Assembly (NCBI GenBank): GCA_037178625.1
Contig: CM074138.1
Location: 1,674,001 to 1,738,000 of the forward strand
DNA from: Skeletonema tropicum
Taxonomy: Eukaryota > Bacillariophyta > Thalassiosirophyceae > Thalassiosirales > Thalassiosiraceae
DNA: 64,000 nucleotides
Direction of reading: 5' to 3'
Shown: one piece after another, positions 51,658 to 62,630 of the stretch
How the letters are laid out: each line of letters begins with the position of its first letter
Numbering within the stretch: position 1 is the first letter of the stretch
Translations under genes and position numbers: made by a program
The notes under the pieces: generated by a model
Databases searched by the model: none
Told to the model about the DNA's origin: nothing
What the model saw: the letters and a program-made list of their open reading frames with translations, nothing else

Positions 51658-53730
51658 TTAGTTGAACTTATGGCCATCATCACGAGTTACCTCCATCAAC
51701 ACACCAGCATCTTGAAAACCGAAATAGAACTTCTTTCTATCGGGACTGAAAGCAATACCTACAGTCTCATCACCTACATATCTGCCACCCGGAAGACCAC
51801 GAACCATGGTGTAATACTTGCCTTCTCTATCTCTTACATGCACTCCAGGTGCATTGCCACCGTCTTCCGTAAAGTAAATGAACTTTCGCTCGTCCATATC
51901 ATTCTCGATGATCTGATCTGGCTGAGAGTTGAATGAACCTTGGCCGACCCAGCTTGATCCTGTACGTTCCGAGGTGTACGTCATGTCATTGAGGTCAAGA
52001 ATGAAAAGCGTTCTTGATTTCTTGGCAACGAAGTACAGAATAGAGTTGTGATAGATGATACCTTCTGCGTTTGGATAGTAATTTTCAGCTGAGTTCTTCC
52101 CAGCGCTCAGACTAGTAGTCCATTGGAATCTATTTCCACTGAGAAATTGAAGATAGGTTGTTCGTCCGCCTTGATGCAGAGCATCCCAGCCTGTACCATC
52201 TGCCTCAAAGCGTCGGAGTTCTCCATTACTGGTATCTTTAGTAGTGAAAAAGACTGGCTTGTTTTTGTTTGTGTTGTCCACTGCTACCGTCTCATAGGCA
52301 CCTCCGCTTGGGCCACCTAACAAAGTTCGTCTTGGTGAGTAGTGGTTGGAATTGTTCGGGTCAGGCTCGACTTGCCAACACTGTCCACCTTCGACTTCTT
52401 CACATGAGATCCAAGTGTTCCACGGACTCATGCCACCTCCGCAGTTCCTTGATGTCCCTGTGAGCAGGGCCTTGTAATTTGTAATCTCTCCGTTTTTGTT
52501 GAAATACAGTCCATACACGCCTCCGCGGCCGCTACTCTCTTCAGCGTTGCTCAGGTAGGCATATCCACCGTCTGGGAGAGGCGCAATCCCTGCACCATCC
52601 ATCATTCCATGATAGCGTATACTGGATTGTCCACCGTTGGCAAGGAAGACTCTTGATCCAGTTTGAGCAATTTGTCTGGCGGTCAATCCGACGCTGATCT
52701 GAATATCCAGAGCATAATCCCGGTAGAGTGATTCTCCGTAGGTGAAAAGTACAAACGGCGACTCTGAAGGAGTTAATGGTAATGGTGGATTTGTGGGATT
52801 CGGAGTAGGTGCTTTTGAAGGAGAATGTGTTGGCACGTTTGTAGGTGGTAATGAAGATGTGACCGAAGGTGATGCACTATTGCTCAATGTTGGGTAATGT
52901 GTTGGGTAATTTGTTGGGTAATGTGTTGCGGGAGATGAACTCTGTGGAGCTGTTGGTGGCTTAGGCATTGATGCGGTCGGTATAATAGTAGTTTGAGATG
53001 TTGGTGGATCAGGCATTGGTGGGGTCGGTATCGAAGTACCCGTAGAAGGATTTGAGGCAACTCTGAATGCCACATCATCGTTATCATCAAATGGCCCAAC
53101 ACCGCAAACGCCGGTATTGCTTGTCATATGATTGTCAATGTGTCGAATACTAACACGCACTGCATGACTTGATCCTTTGGGTAGTGTATAAGACGTGCTC
53201 AAAGTTTGTTGCCCCCCACCTGTACATTGAATCCGCTCGATAAAGTTCCAGTTAGAATTGGCGCCTCCATTGCTCACGTAGTAAAAATACACATAGTCAT
53301 AATAACCATCCGACCAGCAATTGACAAATGCAGTGATGCGTGCACGCTCATCTTCCATCATATATCCTCCCGATTCAGAACTGACAACAATCCGATCGAC
53401 AGATTCATCACCTGGTCCACCACTTGTGCCGTCAACGCAGGTTCTGCCCAGTGAATTTGGAAAATTGGGCTCCGGATGAATATTTCCACGGCCGCTGACA
53501 AGATTCCCTGTATCACATGATGAACCTTCGGTGCTACATTTTGGAATACGTAGCGCTTCATTATAGGATGCCATGACATTGCTTGCGCTTGCGCGAAATC
53601 CATCAGTGTCGACTCTGAGGGCTCGCTGATGTGGTCGATCTGAAGCGTCCTCCACAACAGGAGCAGTAGAACTATGAAGCGGAAGCGCTAGAGCTAGAGC
53701 TAAACCTAATTTAAAGCTTGGGATGTACAT
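51658..53730 (-). CDS. DUF839/PhoX-like secreted enzyme, copy B (intact)
   Basis: 690 aa, no intron. Signal peptide (1-22), a Cys-containing beta-sandwich domain (~60-230, CSTEGSSCDTGNL to DDNDDVAFRV), a Pro/Thr/Ser repeat linker (~235-340, NYPTHYPTLS, THSPSKAPTPNPT) and a DUF839 domain to the end. The DUF839 part has SSGRGGVYGLYFNKNGEI, NCGGGMSPWNTWISCEE, ETVAVDNTNKNKPVFFTTKD and AFSPDRKKFYFGFQDAG. The PWxTWxSCEE block is typical of PhoX, whose Cys and acidic residues bind metals in a calcium/iron alkaline phosphatase. Phosphatase activity here is inference. The likely location is cell wall or medium. Confidence 0.85.
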   Translation of the reverse strand: MYIPSFKLGLALALALPLHSSTAPVVEDASDRPHQRALRVDTDGFRASASNVMASYNEALRIPKCSTEGSSCDTGNLVSGRGNIHPEPNFPNSLGRTCVDGTSGGPGDESVDRIVVSSESGGYMMEDERARITAFVNCWSDGYYDYVYFYYVSNGGANSNWNFIERIQCTGGGQQTLSTSYTLPKGSSHAVRVSIRHIDNHMTSNTGVCGVGPFDDNDDVAFRVASNPSTGTSIPTPPMPDPPTSQTTIIPTASMPKPPTAPQSSSPATHYPTNYPTHYPTLSNSASPSVTSSLPPTNVPTHSPSKAPTPNPTNPPLPLTPSESPFVLFTYGESLYRDYALDIQISVGLTARQIAQTGSRVFLANGGQSSIRYHGMMDGAGIAPLPDGGYAYLSNAEESSGRGGVYGLYFNKNGEITNYKALLTGTSRNCGGGMSPWNTWISCEEVEGGQCWQVEPDPNNSNHYSPRRTLLGGPSGGAYETVAVDNTNKNKPVFFTTKDTSNGELRRFEADGTGWDALHQGGRTTYLQFLSGNRFQWTTSLSAGKNSAENYYPNAEGIIYHNSILYFVAKKSRTLFILDLNDMTYTSERTGSSWVGQGSFNSQPDQIIENDMDERKFIYFTEDGGNAPGVHVRDREGKYYTMVRGLPGGRYVGDETVGIAFSPDRKKFYFGFQDAGVLMEVTRDDGHKFN

Positions 53731-54373
53731 CTTATCCTTATCTCCTTGTATGAAGTCTATCAGTCACTCAATGCAATGATCTTTCTGTGAGCTGTGCTAG
53801 TGCTACCTGTTGGCGTTGATATGTTGTGAAAACACTGTTGCACTTAGCGCTCTAGAGAGAGAGAGCAAAAAAAATGATGCACATGATAAATTTAATGATC
53901 GATGTCCGTGATAAGTTGCCAGGAACTGTTGTGTAGGGTTCAAAAAAACCTCCAATTTTGAGTTTGAAACACTTGAAATTCTTAAAGTACTATTTCCCAT
54001 GTAGATGAAATGAGAATCATTCTTCTCTACAAGAAATATATTGGGATTCCGTCTCGTAAGACAAGTTCTCACAAGATTTCCTACTCCGAAGCGGCACAGC
54101 CGGCTCGAGCACATAGAGTACGATATAATAAGCGTGCCAGCTCAGGACGTCAGGACACATCATAAAAGAATCCTTTTCGAGGGAGACGAATCTGGAGTAT
54201 CAATTCTTTCCTCCATTTTTTGGTAAATTGCATGGTAGTTCCATCCGATCCCTTTAAGTATTACATCTCTAGAGAGAAGAAAGAAACATTTTTTTCCACT
54301 TGTATGATATCATATCTGATATCAAACAGACACGCTAAGACTAAAGTCTATGCTCATTCAAATTCTTTTAACC

Positions 54374-56383
54374 TTAGTTGAACTTGTGGCCATCATCGCG
54401 AGTTACCTCCATCAACACACCAGCATCTTGAAAACCGAAATAGAACTTCTTCCTATCGGGACTGAAAGCAATACCTACAGTCTCATCACCTGCATATCTG
54501 CCACCCGGAACACCACGGATCATGGTGTAATACTTGCCTTCTCTATCTCTTACGTGCACTCCTGGGGCATTGCCACCGTCTTCCGTAAAGTAAATGAACT
54601 TTCGCTCGTCCAAATCATTCTCGATGATCTGATCTGGCTGAGAGTTGAAGGCGCCTTGGCCGACCCAGCTTGATCCAGTACGCTCCGACGTGTACGTCAT
54701 ATCATTGAGGTCGAGAATAAACAATGTTCTTGTGACCTTGGCAACGAAGTATAGAGTGGAGTTGTGATAGATGATACCTTCTGCGTTTGGATAGTAATTT
54801 TCAGCTGAGTTCTCTCCGGCACGAATATCTGTAGTCCATTGGAATCTGATTCCGTCAAGAAACTCAAGATAGGTTGTTTGCCCACCTACATGCAGAGCAT
54901 CCCAGCCTTCACCATCTGCCTCAAAGCGTCGGAGTTCTCCATTACTGGTATCTTTAGTAGTGAAAAAGACTGGCTTGTTTTTGTTTGTGTTGTCCACTGC
55001 TACCGTCTCATAGGAACCTCCGCTTGGGCCACCTAACAAAGTCGGCTCTGGTGAGTAGTGATCGAGTTTGTTCGGGTCAGGCTCGACTTGCCAACATTGT
55101 CCACCTTCGACTTCTTCACATGAGATCCAAGTGTTCCACGGACTCATGCCACCTCCGCAGTTCCTTGATGTCCCTGTGAGCAGTGCCTTGTAATCCGTAA
55201 TCTCTCCGTTTTTGTTGAAATATAGTCCATACACGCCTCCGCGGCCGCTATCCTCTTCAGCGTTGCTCAGGTAGGCATATCCACCGTTTGGGAGAGGCGC
55301 AATCCCTGCCCCATCCATCATTCCATGATAGCGTATACTGGATTGTCCACCGTTGGCAAAGGAGACTCTTGATCCAGTTTGAGCAATTTGTCTGGCGGTC
55401 AATCCGACGCTGATCTGAATATCGAGAGCATTATCTCTGTAGAGTGATTCTCCGTAGGTGAAGAGTACAAACGGCGAATCTGATGGAGATAACTGAGGAG
55501 GAATTGTGGGAATCGGAGTAGAAGCAGTCGTTGCTTTAGAAGGAGAATTTGTTGGTGCTTTAGAAGGAGAATGTGTTGGTACGTTTGAAGGAGAATGTGT
55601 TGGTACGTTTGTTCTCTGTGGAGCAGTTGGTGGCTCAGGCATTGATTTAGTCGGAAACATAGTAGTTTGAGCTGTTGGTGGCTCAGGCATTGATGCACTC
55701 GGTATCATAGTACCTGTAGACGAAAGATTTGGCGCAACTGTGAATGCAACATCATCGTTGTCATCAAATGGCCCAACACCACAAATTCCGTCATTGTTAG
55801 TCGTATCATCATCGCTAATGTGTCGGATGCTTACACGCACCGCATGACTTGACCCCTTGGGCAGCGTATATGATGTACTCAAAGTTTGTCGCCCACCATC
55901 TTTACACTGCTTCCGCTAGATAAAGTTCCAGTTAGAGTTGGCGCCTCCATTGCTCACGTAGTAAAAATACACATCGTCATTTTCATAACCATCCTCCCAG
56001 CAATTGACAAAGGCAGTGATGCGAGCTCGCTCATCTTCCATCATAAATTCACCTGATTCAGAGCTGACAACAATCCGATCGACAGATTCATCACCTTTGT
56101 TACCACCAGGGCCGTCAGCGCACGATCCACACAATGTATTTGGAAAATTGGGCTCCGGGTGAATATTACCACGGCCGCTGACAAGATCTCCTGTATCACA
56201 TGATGATCCTTCGGAACTACATTTTGGAATACGTAGAGCTTTATCGTAGGATGCTATGATGTTGTCGTCGGCTTTGAGGGCTCGTTGACGTGGTTGATCT
56301 GAAGCGTCCTCGATAACAGGAGCAGAGGAGCTATGAAGCGGAAGTGCTAGAGCTAAAGCTATGGATAGGCCTGGAATGTACAT
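54374..56383 (-). pseudogene. DUF839/PhoX-like copy C, interrupted by a stop codon
   Basis: Same architecture as copies A and B (signal peptide, beta domain, Pro/Thr/Ser linker with THSPSNVPTHSPSKAP, DUF839). At 55916-55918 a codon that is GAG in copy B is TAG, right after SNWNFI, cutting the protein at 155 residues. The frame is otherwise open and in phase to 54374. This is either a young pseudogene, an allele or an error; the signal peptide and most of the beta domain could still be made. The DUF839 part is more like D and E in places (TRTLFILDLND, GSRVSFANGG). Confidence 0.85.
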
Positions 56384-56955
56384 CTTATATATCTGCTTTT
56401 ATGAAGTATGAAGTCTATCAGTAATTCAATTATCTTATGTGATCCCTCGAGTTGATTGATGTTGCGAAACCACAAGCAAAAAAAATGATGCACATGGATG
56501 TCCATGAGAAGTTGCCAGGAAATGATGTGTGCTTGGGTTCAAAAAACCTCAGGCTGAGTTCAAATCAATTGAAATTCATAAAGTACTAATTCCAATGTAG
56601 ATACAAAGTGAACCGTTCTTGTCTACGAGAACTATTTTCGGGCTCCTTCTCGTGAGACGAGTGCTCACAAGACTTGCTGCAATACTCCTACTACTCTTCT
56701 TGCCTGAAGTGGCACAGGCGGCTGACCTTTTCGCTTGGAAGAACGAACCATTCTTTCCTCACAATTTTTGGTATCTCACTTAGAGGAGTACTTTTGTTAA
56801 GTATCCATCGATCCGTTGAAGTTCCTCTCTAGAGAGAGAAAATGAATCGATTTACGCCTAGGAGTACTATTTATTTCAACTTGTACTTGTGCTTATCTAT
56901 CATCTATGTCAAAAGAATCAAGAAGTCTATGAACACACACATTCTGATTTTAGGC

Positions 56956-58641
56956 TTAGTTGAACTTATGGCCATCATCACGAGTTACCTCCATCAACAC
57001 ACCTGCATCTTGAAAACCAAAATAGAACTTCCTTCTATCAGGACTGAAAGCAATCCCAACTGTCTCATCACCTGCATATCTGCCACCCGGAACACCGCGG
57101 GCCATCGTGTAATACTTGCCTTCTCTATCTCGGACATGCACTCCTGGGGCCTTACCACCATCTTCTGTAAAGTAAATGAACTTCCGCTCGTCCAAATCAT
57201 TCTCGATAATCTGATCTGGCTGAGAGTTGAAGGCACCTTGTCCTACCCAACTTGATCCAGTACGTTCCGAGGTGTACGTCATATCGTTGAGGTCAAGAAT
57301 GAAGAGTGTTCTTGTAATCTTGGCAACGAAATACAGAGTGGAGTTGTGGTATATGATACCTTCTGCGTTTGGATAATGTTGAGCAGCTGAGTTCTCTCCA
57401 GCAGTGATATCTGTAGTCCACTGGAATCTATTTCCACTTAGGAATTGAAGATAGGATGTTCGTCCGCCTTGATGCAAAGCATCCCAGCCATTACCATCTG
57501 CCTCAAAGCGTCGTAGTTCCCCATCACTGGCATCTTCAGTAATGAAAAAGACCGGCTTGCTCTTGTTTGTGTTGTCTACTGCCACAGTCTCATAGGTACC
57601 ACCGGGGCCACCTAACAAAGTCCGTCTTGGTGATCTGTGATTGGGTTTGTTCGGGTCAGGCTCGACTTGCCAACATTGACCACCGTCTTCTTCTTCACAC
57701 GAGATCCACGTGTTCCACGGGCTCATGCCACCACCGCAGTTCCTCGCAGTCCCTGTGAGCAGGGCCTTGTAGTCGGTAATCTCTCCATATTTGTTGAAAT
57801 ACAGCCCATACACGCCTCCTCGTCCACTTTCCCTTTCAGAGTTGCTCATGTAGGCATATCCACCGTCTGGAAGAGGAGCAATCCCTGCACCATCCATCAT
57901 TCCATGGAAACGCATACTCGATTGTCCACCGTTGGCAAAGGAGACTCTTGATCCAGTTTGGGCGATTTGTCTGGCAGTCAATCCAACACTGATCTGAATA
58001 TTGAGATCATTATCTCTGTAGAGTGATTCTCCGTAGGTGAAGAGTACAAACGGAGCCGCGGAAGGAAGTACAGAAGGGGAGCTTGTTGGTCGTAATGATG
58101 GAAAGTTTGTGTGAGTAGGACTGATGCTTGGCGAAGAACTCGGCAGAGGGCTTGGTGAAAAACTTGGCGTAGAGCTTGGCTCCATCGTCACTTGTACTTG
58201 TATAGCCAGGACAGCGTCGTCGGCACGTGAGGATGATGACGGTCTTTCATTCTTTGCACTACCCACGAAAAGAAGAATTGGTATGATGATGATTACAATC
58301 ATTAATGCAATGAAGCAGTATTTTGCAATCATCATCTTTCGTTTCCTACTTTTAGTTTCAACATCAAAGTTTCTGAAAAAGCCTCCAGCCTCTTCGTCTC
58401 CTTGACTAGATTTAGACTCATTTGATGATGATGCAAATGTCTTGTCCGTCAGTGATTGAGAAGGAGATGTAGGGATGGCCTTTTCTGCAACGATGATATT
58501 TCCCATATTATCAAGCGAAGTCTCGAACGCTTCACAAGATGGTGTTATCTCGGTTGTTACTGCATTGGCTGCGTCGAAGGCTGTTTGATTTGCAGCAGTT
58601 TTATCATCTTCGTTAGAGGAGTTCATGAAATACGACAACAT
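56956..58641 (-). CDS. DUF839/PhoX-like membrane-anchored enzyme, copy D
   Basis: 561 aa from the ATG at 58641 (MLSYFMNSS), which aligns with the start of copy E; codons upstream lack an ATG. There is no signal peptide. An acidic cytosolic N-terminus (~100 residues, SPSQSLTDKTFASSSNES) leads to a basic stretch and one membrane helix (MIAKYCFIALMIVIIIIPIL, ending about residue 130), then a Pro/Ser stalk (PSFSPSPLPSSSPSISPTHT) and the DUF839 domain with NCGGGMSPWNTWISCEEE. This is a type II membrane protein layout with the enzyme outside the cell or in the endomembrane lumen. The beta domain of A-C is absent. Confidence 0.85.
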   Translation of the reverse strand: MLSYFMNSSNEDDKTAANQTAFDAANAVTTEITPSCEAFETSLDNMGNIIVAEKAIPTSPSQSLTDKTFASSSNESKSSQGDEEAGGFFRNFDVETKSRKRKMMIAKYCFIALMIVIIIIPILLFVGSAKNERPSSSSRADDAVLAIQVQVTMEPSSTPSFSPSPLPSSSPSISPTHTNFPSLRPTSSPSVLPSAAPFVLFTYGESLYRDNDLNIQISVGLTARQIAQTGSRVSFANGGQSSMRFHGMMDGAGIAPLPDGGYAYMSNSERESGRGGVYGLYFNKYGEITDYKALLTGTARNCGGGMSPWNTWISCEEEDGGQCWQVEPDPNKPNHRSPRRTLLGGPGGTYETVAVDNTNKSKPVFFITEDASDGELRRFEADGNGWDALHQGGRTSYLQFLSGNRFQWTTDITAGENSAAQHYPNAEGIIYHNSTLYFVAKITRTLFILDLNDMTYTSERTGSSWVGQGAFNSQPDQIIENDLDERKFIYFTEDGGKAPGVHVRDREGKYYTMARGVPGGRYAGDETVGIAFSPDRRKFYFGFQDAGVLMEVTRDDGHKFN

Positions 58642-58805
58642 ACTTGGGTTGGCAGCGGGTAGGGTTCCATTGAGCAAATTTTATAGACTTAATGATGGGT
58701 AGCCAATCCGTGTTGCATGCTCATTTTATTGAATTTGAGTGAATTTATCGCATTTACTCAGCCACAAAAGCCAAAAGAATGTAAATGTAATGAGATGTGT
58801 CCATC

Positions 58806-59139
58806 CGAATCTCCAACCTGAATCTTGTTGCTCAAGAACAAGTACTGTCTCTATGTAGATGTAGAAACAGCACTACGAAGCAGACAGGTCTGGTCATGAA
58901 GGGACTTTTCAAAAGTTTGACAAGAATACGAATACGGAGGAATTTCTGTTTCATAACGCCGCTGCCACACGGGTCGCGCCCGACAAGAGCCACCATACTA
59001 ATTCCGATCTACTTTCTTGTCAAACTTTGGGAAAGGATAAGGTGTAATGTAAAGGATCCTTCAAGACCAGACCTACCTGACTTTCCGTTTGTCTGCTTCA
59101 TTATATTATTGTTGTGAGAAGATTCAGGTTGGAGATTCG
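58806..59139. mobile_element. MITE-like inverted repeat between copies D and E
   Basis: CGAATCTCCAACCTGAAT at the left returns inverted at the right end (to 59139). Inside, GAAGCAGACA, AGGTCTGGTC and AAGTTTGACAAGAA are also inverted against each other, so most of the 334 bases fold back. No clear target duplication. A fragment of the same end lies at 61864-61900, upstream of copy E. Confidence 0.6.
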
Positions 59140-59607
59140 ATCGGACATGATGTGACACACAGAGAAAAGCTGATATGAAATCATTCAGTTAAAATCACTT
59201 AAAATTCAAAACGTACTGATTCCAATGTAAATGAAAAGAGAATGGTTCTTGTTTACAAGAAAGATTTTGTGCGAGGTCGCTGGTGAAAAGGTTCCACCCG
59301 TGGTTCCACGTGTCCCAAGTGTGAACACGTTATTTTCAAGCTAGCAATAGATATCTAATAGGTGCTGAAGAATCAATTATCTCCTCACTTTTTGGAAGTT
59401 GCACAGTACCACACTTACTTAGATCCATCCATCCCTTGCACTATAAAGTACCTCTTTAGCTCTAGCTCTCTAGCAGAGAGAAGAAAGAGTCATTCATTTC
59501 CACATGTATGGTATATCATATTCTACATATACATCTTATGTCCAAACCTCTAACTCAAAAACAAACTCACTAAGTCTATGCACACACACATTCTGATTAG
59601 GATAAGC

Positions 59608-61533
59608 TTAGTTAAACTTATGACCATCATCACGAGTTACCTCGATCAACACACCTGCATCTTGAAAACCAAAATAGAACTTCTTTCTATCAGGACTGAA
59701 AGCAATACCTACAGTCTCATCACCAGAATATCTTCCACCCGGAACACCGCGAGCAAGCGTGTAATACTTGCCTTCTCTATCTCGGACATGCACTCCTGGG
59801 GCCTTACCACCATCTTCTGTAAAGTAAATGAACTTTCGCTCGTCTAAATCATTCTCAATGATCTGATCTGGCTGAGAGTTGAAGGCGCCTTGTCCGACCC
59901 AACTTGATCCAGTGACTTCAGAGGTGTATGTCATATCGTTGAGGTCGAGAATGAATAGTGTTCTTGTGACCTTGGCAACAAAGTACAAAGTAGAGTTGTG
60001 ATATATGATCCCTTCTGCGTTTGGATAATGCTGTGCAGCTGAATTCTCTCCTGCAGTGATATCTGTAGTCCACTGGAATCTATTTCCATCAAGAAACTCA
60101 AGATAAGATGTTTGTCCGCCTTGATGCAAAGCATCCCAGCCATTACCATCTGCCTCAAAGCGTCGAAGTTCTCCATTGCTGTTATCTTCAGTAGTGAAAA
60201 AGATCGGCTTGCTCTTGTTTGTGTTGTCCACTGCCACCGTCTCATAGGAACCTCCGTCTGGGCCACCCAACAAAGTCGGCTCTGGTGAGTAATGATTAGG
60301 TTTGCTCGGATCAGGCTCGACTTGCCAACATTGTCCACCACTGACTTCTTCACATGAGATCCACGTGTTCCACGGACTCATGCCTCCTCCGCAGTTCCTT
60401 GATGTCCCTGTGAGCAGTGCCTTGTAATCCGTAATCTCTCCATTTTTGTTGAAATATAGTCCATACACGCCTCCGCGGCCGCTATCCTCTTCAGCGTTGC
60501 TCAGGTAGGCATATCCACCGTTTGGGAGAGGCGCAATCCCTGCCCCATCCATCATTCCATGATAGCGTATACTGGATTGTCCACCGTTGGCAAAGGAGAC
60601 TCTTGATCCAGTTTGAGCAATTTGTCTGGCGGTCAATCCGACGCTGATCTGAATATCGAGAGCATTATCTCTGTAGAGTGATTCTCCGTAGGTGAAGAGT
60701 ACAAACGGAGCCGCGGATGGAAACGCAGAAGGGAAGCTTGTCGGTTGTAATGATGGAAAGTTTGTGTGAGTAGGACTGATGCTTGGCGAAGAACTTGGCG
60801 AAGAACTTGGGTTCATCGTTACTTCTTGCACAGCTAGGAGCTTTTGTTTCTTTGATCCACCGACGAAAAGAACAATTAGTATGGAGACAATCATTAATGC
60901 AATGAAGCAGTATTTTGCTATCAACATCTTCTTTCGTCTTCTACTTTCATTTCCCACATCATGATTTCTGATAAAGCCTCCAGCCTCTTTGTCTCCTTGA
61001 CTAGATTCTGCCATGATCTGCTCTGGCTGGTCTGGTAGCTGGCTGTAGATATCCAAAGAATCAGACTCATCTGATGATGATGCAAACGTCTTGTCCAGTA
61101 TTGATTGACAAGGTGACGAGGGGACGGCCTTTTCTACAAAGATGATATTGCTCACATAATCTTCATTACAATCATTCTTTGCTATCAACATCTTTTTTCG
61201 TCTTGTACTTTCATTCTCCACATCATGATTTCTGATAAAGCAATCTAATTCATCTGATGCTGATGCAAATGTCTTGTCCACTAGTGATTGGGAAGGAGAC
61301 GAAGGGACGGCCTTTTCTACAACAAAGGTATTGCTCACATCATCCTCACTACTATCATTCGAAAGAGCTGTTCCCCAAGTTGGTGTTATCGCAGGTGTCG
61401 CAGTTGCATTCGCTGCAACGGTGGCTGTTTGATTTGGAGCAGCGGAGTGAGAAGCTGCAGCTGGTGCCGCTGTTATATCATCTTTGTCAGAGACATGCCA
61501 GCTATGGAAACAGTCCACGAAGTACGAGAACAT
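59608..61533 (-). CDS. DUF839/PhoX-like membrane-anchored enzyme, copy E
   Basis: 641 aa, same plan as copy D: cytosolic N-terminus, membrane helix (MLIAKYCFIALMIVSILIVL), short Pro/Ser stalk (SSPSSSPSISPTHTNFPSLQ) and DUF839 domain (NCGGGMSPWNTWISCEE). Its N-terminus holds an internal duplication: FVVEKAVPSSPSQSLVDKTF with NHDVENESTRRKKMLIAK is followed by FVEKAVPSSPCQSILDKTFA with NHDVGNESRRRKKMLIAK; only the second is followed by the membrane helix. The stalk and DUF839 region are very close to copies C and D. Likely an ectoenzyme. Confidence 0.85.
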   Translation of the reverse strand: MFSYFVDCFHSWHVSDKDDITAAPAAASHSAAPNQTATVAANATATPAITPTWGTALSNDSSEDDVSNTFVVEKAVPSSPSQSLVDKTFASASDELDCFIRNHDVENESTRRKKMLIAKNDCNEDYVSNIIFVEKAVPSSPCQSILDKTFASSSDESDSLDIYSQLPDQPEQIMAESSQGDKEAGGFIRNHDVGNESRRRKKMLIAKYCFIALMIVSILIVLFVGGSKKQKLLAVQEVTMNPSSSPSSSPSISPTHTNFPSLQPTSFPSAFPSAAPFVLFTYGESLYRDNALDIQISVGLTARQIAQTGSRVSFANGGQSSIRYHGMMDGAGIAPLPNGGYAYLSNAEEDSGRGGVYGLYFNKNGEITDYKALLTGTSRNCGGGMSPWNTWISCEEVSGGQCWQVEPDPSKPNHYSPEPTLLGGPDGGSYETVAVDNTNKSKPIFFTTEDNSNGELRRFEADGNGWDALHQGGQTSYLEFLDGNRFQWTTDITAGENSAAQHYPNAEGIIYHNSTLYFVAKVTRTLFILDLNDMTYTSEVTGSSWVGQGAFNSQPDQIIENDLDERKFIYFTEDGGKAPGVHVRDREGKYYTLARGVPGGRYSGDETVGIAFSPDRKKFYFGFQDAGVLIEVTRDDGHKFN

Positions 61534-62114
61534 CGTTTAGAACCGGGTAGGTTTCTATTGAGCGAGGTTGATAGACTTAATGAGTAGCCAAGCTGTTTGC
61601 TCGTAGTGGAAGATTTGTGCAGGTAGTTCTAATTTCATCTTCACTTTGTACACAAAATAAAGCATTGCTGGGCGCCACAGCTCTATTAGGCGGGAAAAAG
61701 AGCTACCATATCAAGTCCTACGTAGCGTATAAAAGAGAAAGAAGACAAAATCGATGCGCGCGAGGTAGGAACGGATCCTCGCATGCAAGCTAGAGACCCG
61801 AACGTCGTGTATCTGCTTCTTTAGTGTTGTTCTACAACGTATAATAGTAAGTATTTAAAGGTTGTTGAGCAACAAAATTCAGGTTGGAGATTCGGATCGG
61901 TCATAATATAAACCCTTTGATTCTGCATCTGAATATATAATGCTCTAGAGTTGGTCGTCTCTTTCATTGAAATGACAAAGACTCTCTTTGAATCATCTGT
62001 GCTTAGATTCAAGATTCAGAGTTGGATGTCAAGAGGAAAAAAATCATGATTAGAATCTTATGTCTTTACGTATGTGATTCTCTCTGGAGACTCACTTTCA
62101 ACAATAACTTACAA
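61534..62114. other. Upstream region of copy E
   Basis: About 580 bases without a gene. Contains the partial MITE end (61864-61900) and probably the copy E promoter. Confidence 0.45.
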
Positions 62115-62630
62115 TCACTCTTTTCCAGGCTGGAAGGCGATAAAGGAGTTGGCGTTGTTGTTATTGTTGTTGTTGTTGCTATTGTCAACCAGGATACGAA
62201 ATAAGAGGGGAAGAAGATGATGTGTTCCCTCTTGGAGTTGAACCCCTCCGGTGAAGAATTCGGTGGTTGAAAGAGTCAGCACATTATGATACCGTTGGGC
62301 CCTCCGATTCTTGACTGCGTTTACCACGTCCAAATTATCCAAGGAATCAATGTAATCATACCAACAGTTGCTGATACCTTCTTTTACAAAGACGCTGCTG
62401 AAGAACGGGTGGTATTGCATCCACTCACTCTTGAGGAGGTGATCAAATCGCTTCTTGACTAACCCATCGTTAAATCGCTTCTTGGTTAACTCATTGTTCG
62501 ATAATTTAGGCCACAGCCGTGCGGGCCTTGTATTTACCGTAATGAAGACGGGAGATGATGTAACTGTAACTAAGTTTTGAGCTGCCAACAGAAACAGAAC
62601 TATCACGACGTTCATGATAACACCTTTCAT
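62115..62630 (-). CDS. Small secreted protein, unknown
   Basis: 171 aa from the ATG at 62630 (MKGVIMNVVIVLFLLAAQNL), which gives a good signal peptide; the frame is open for 55 more codons upstream but these are polar and unlikely. The mature part contains KRFNDGLVKKRFDHLLKSEW and WYDYIDSLDNLDVVNAVKNR and ends in a poly-Asn run before a short tail. No family recognised. Confidence 0.5.
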   Translation of the reverse strand: MKGVIMNVVIVLFLLAAQNLVTVTSSPVFITVNTRPARLWPKLSNNELTKKRFNDGLVKKRFDHLLKSEWMQYHPFFSSVFVKEGISNCWYDYIDSLDNLDVVNAVKNRRAQRYHNVLTLSTTEFFTGGVQLQEGTHHLLPLLFRILVDNSNNNNNNNNANSFIAFQPGKE

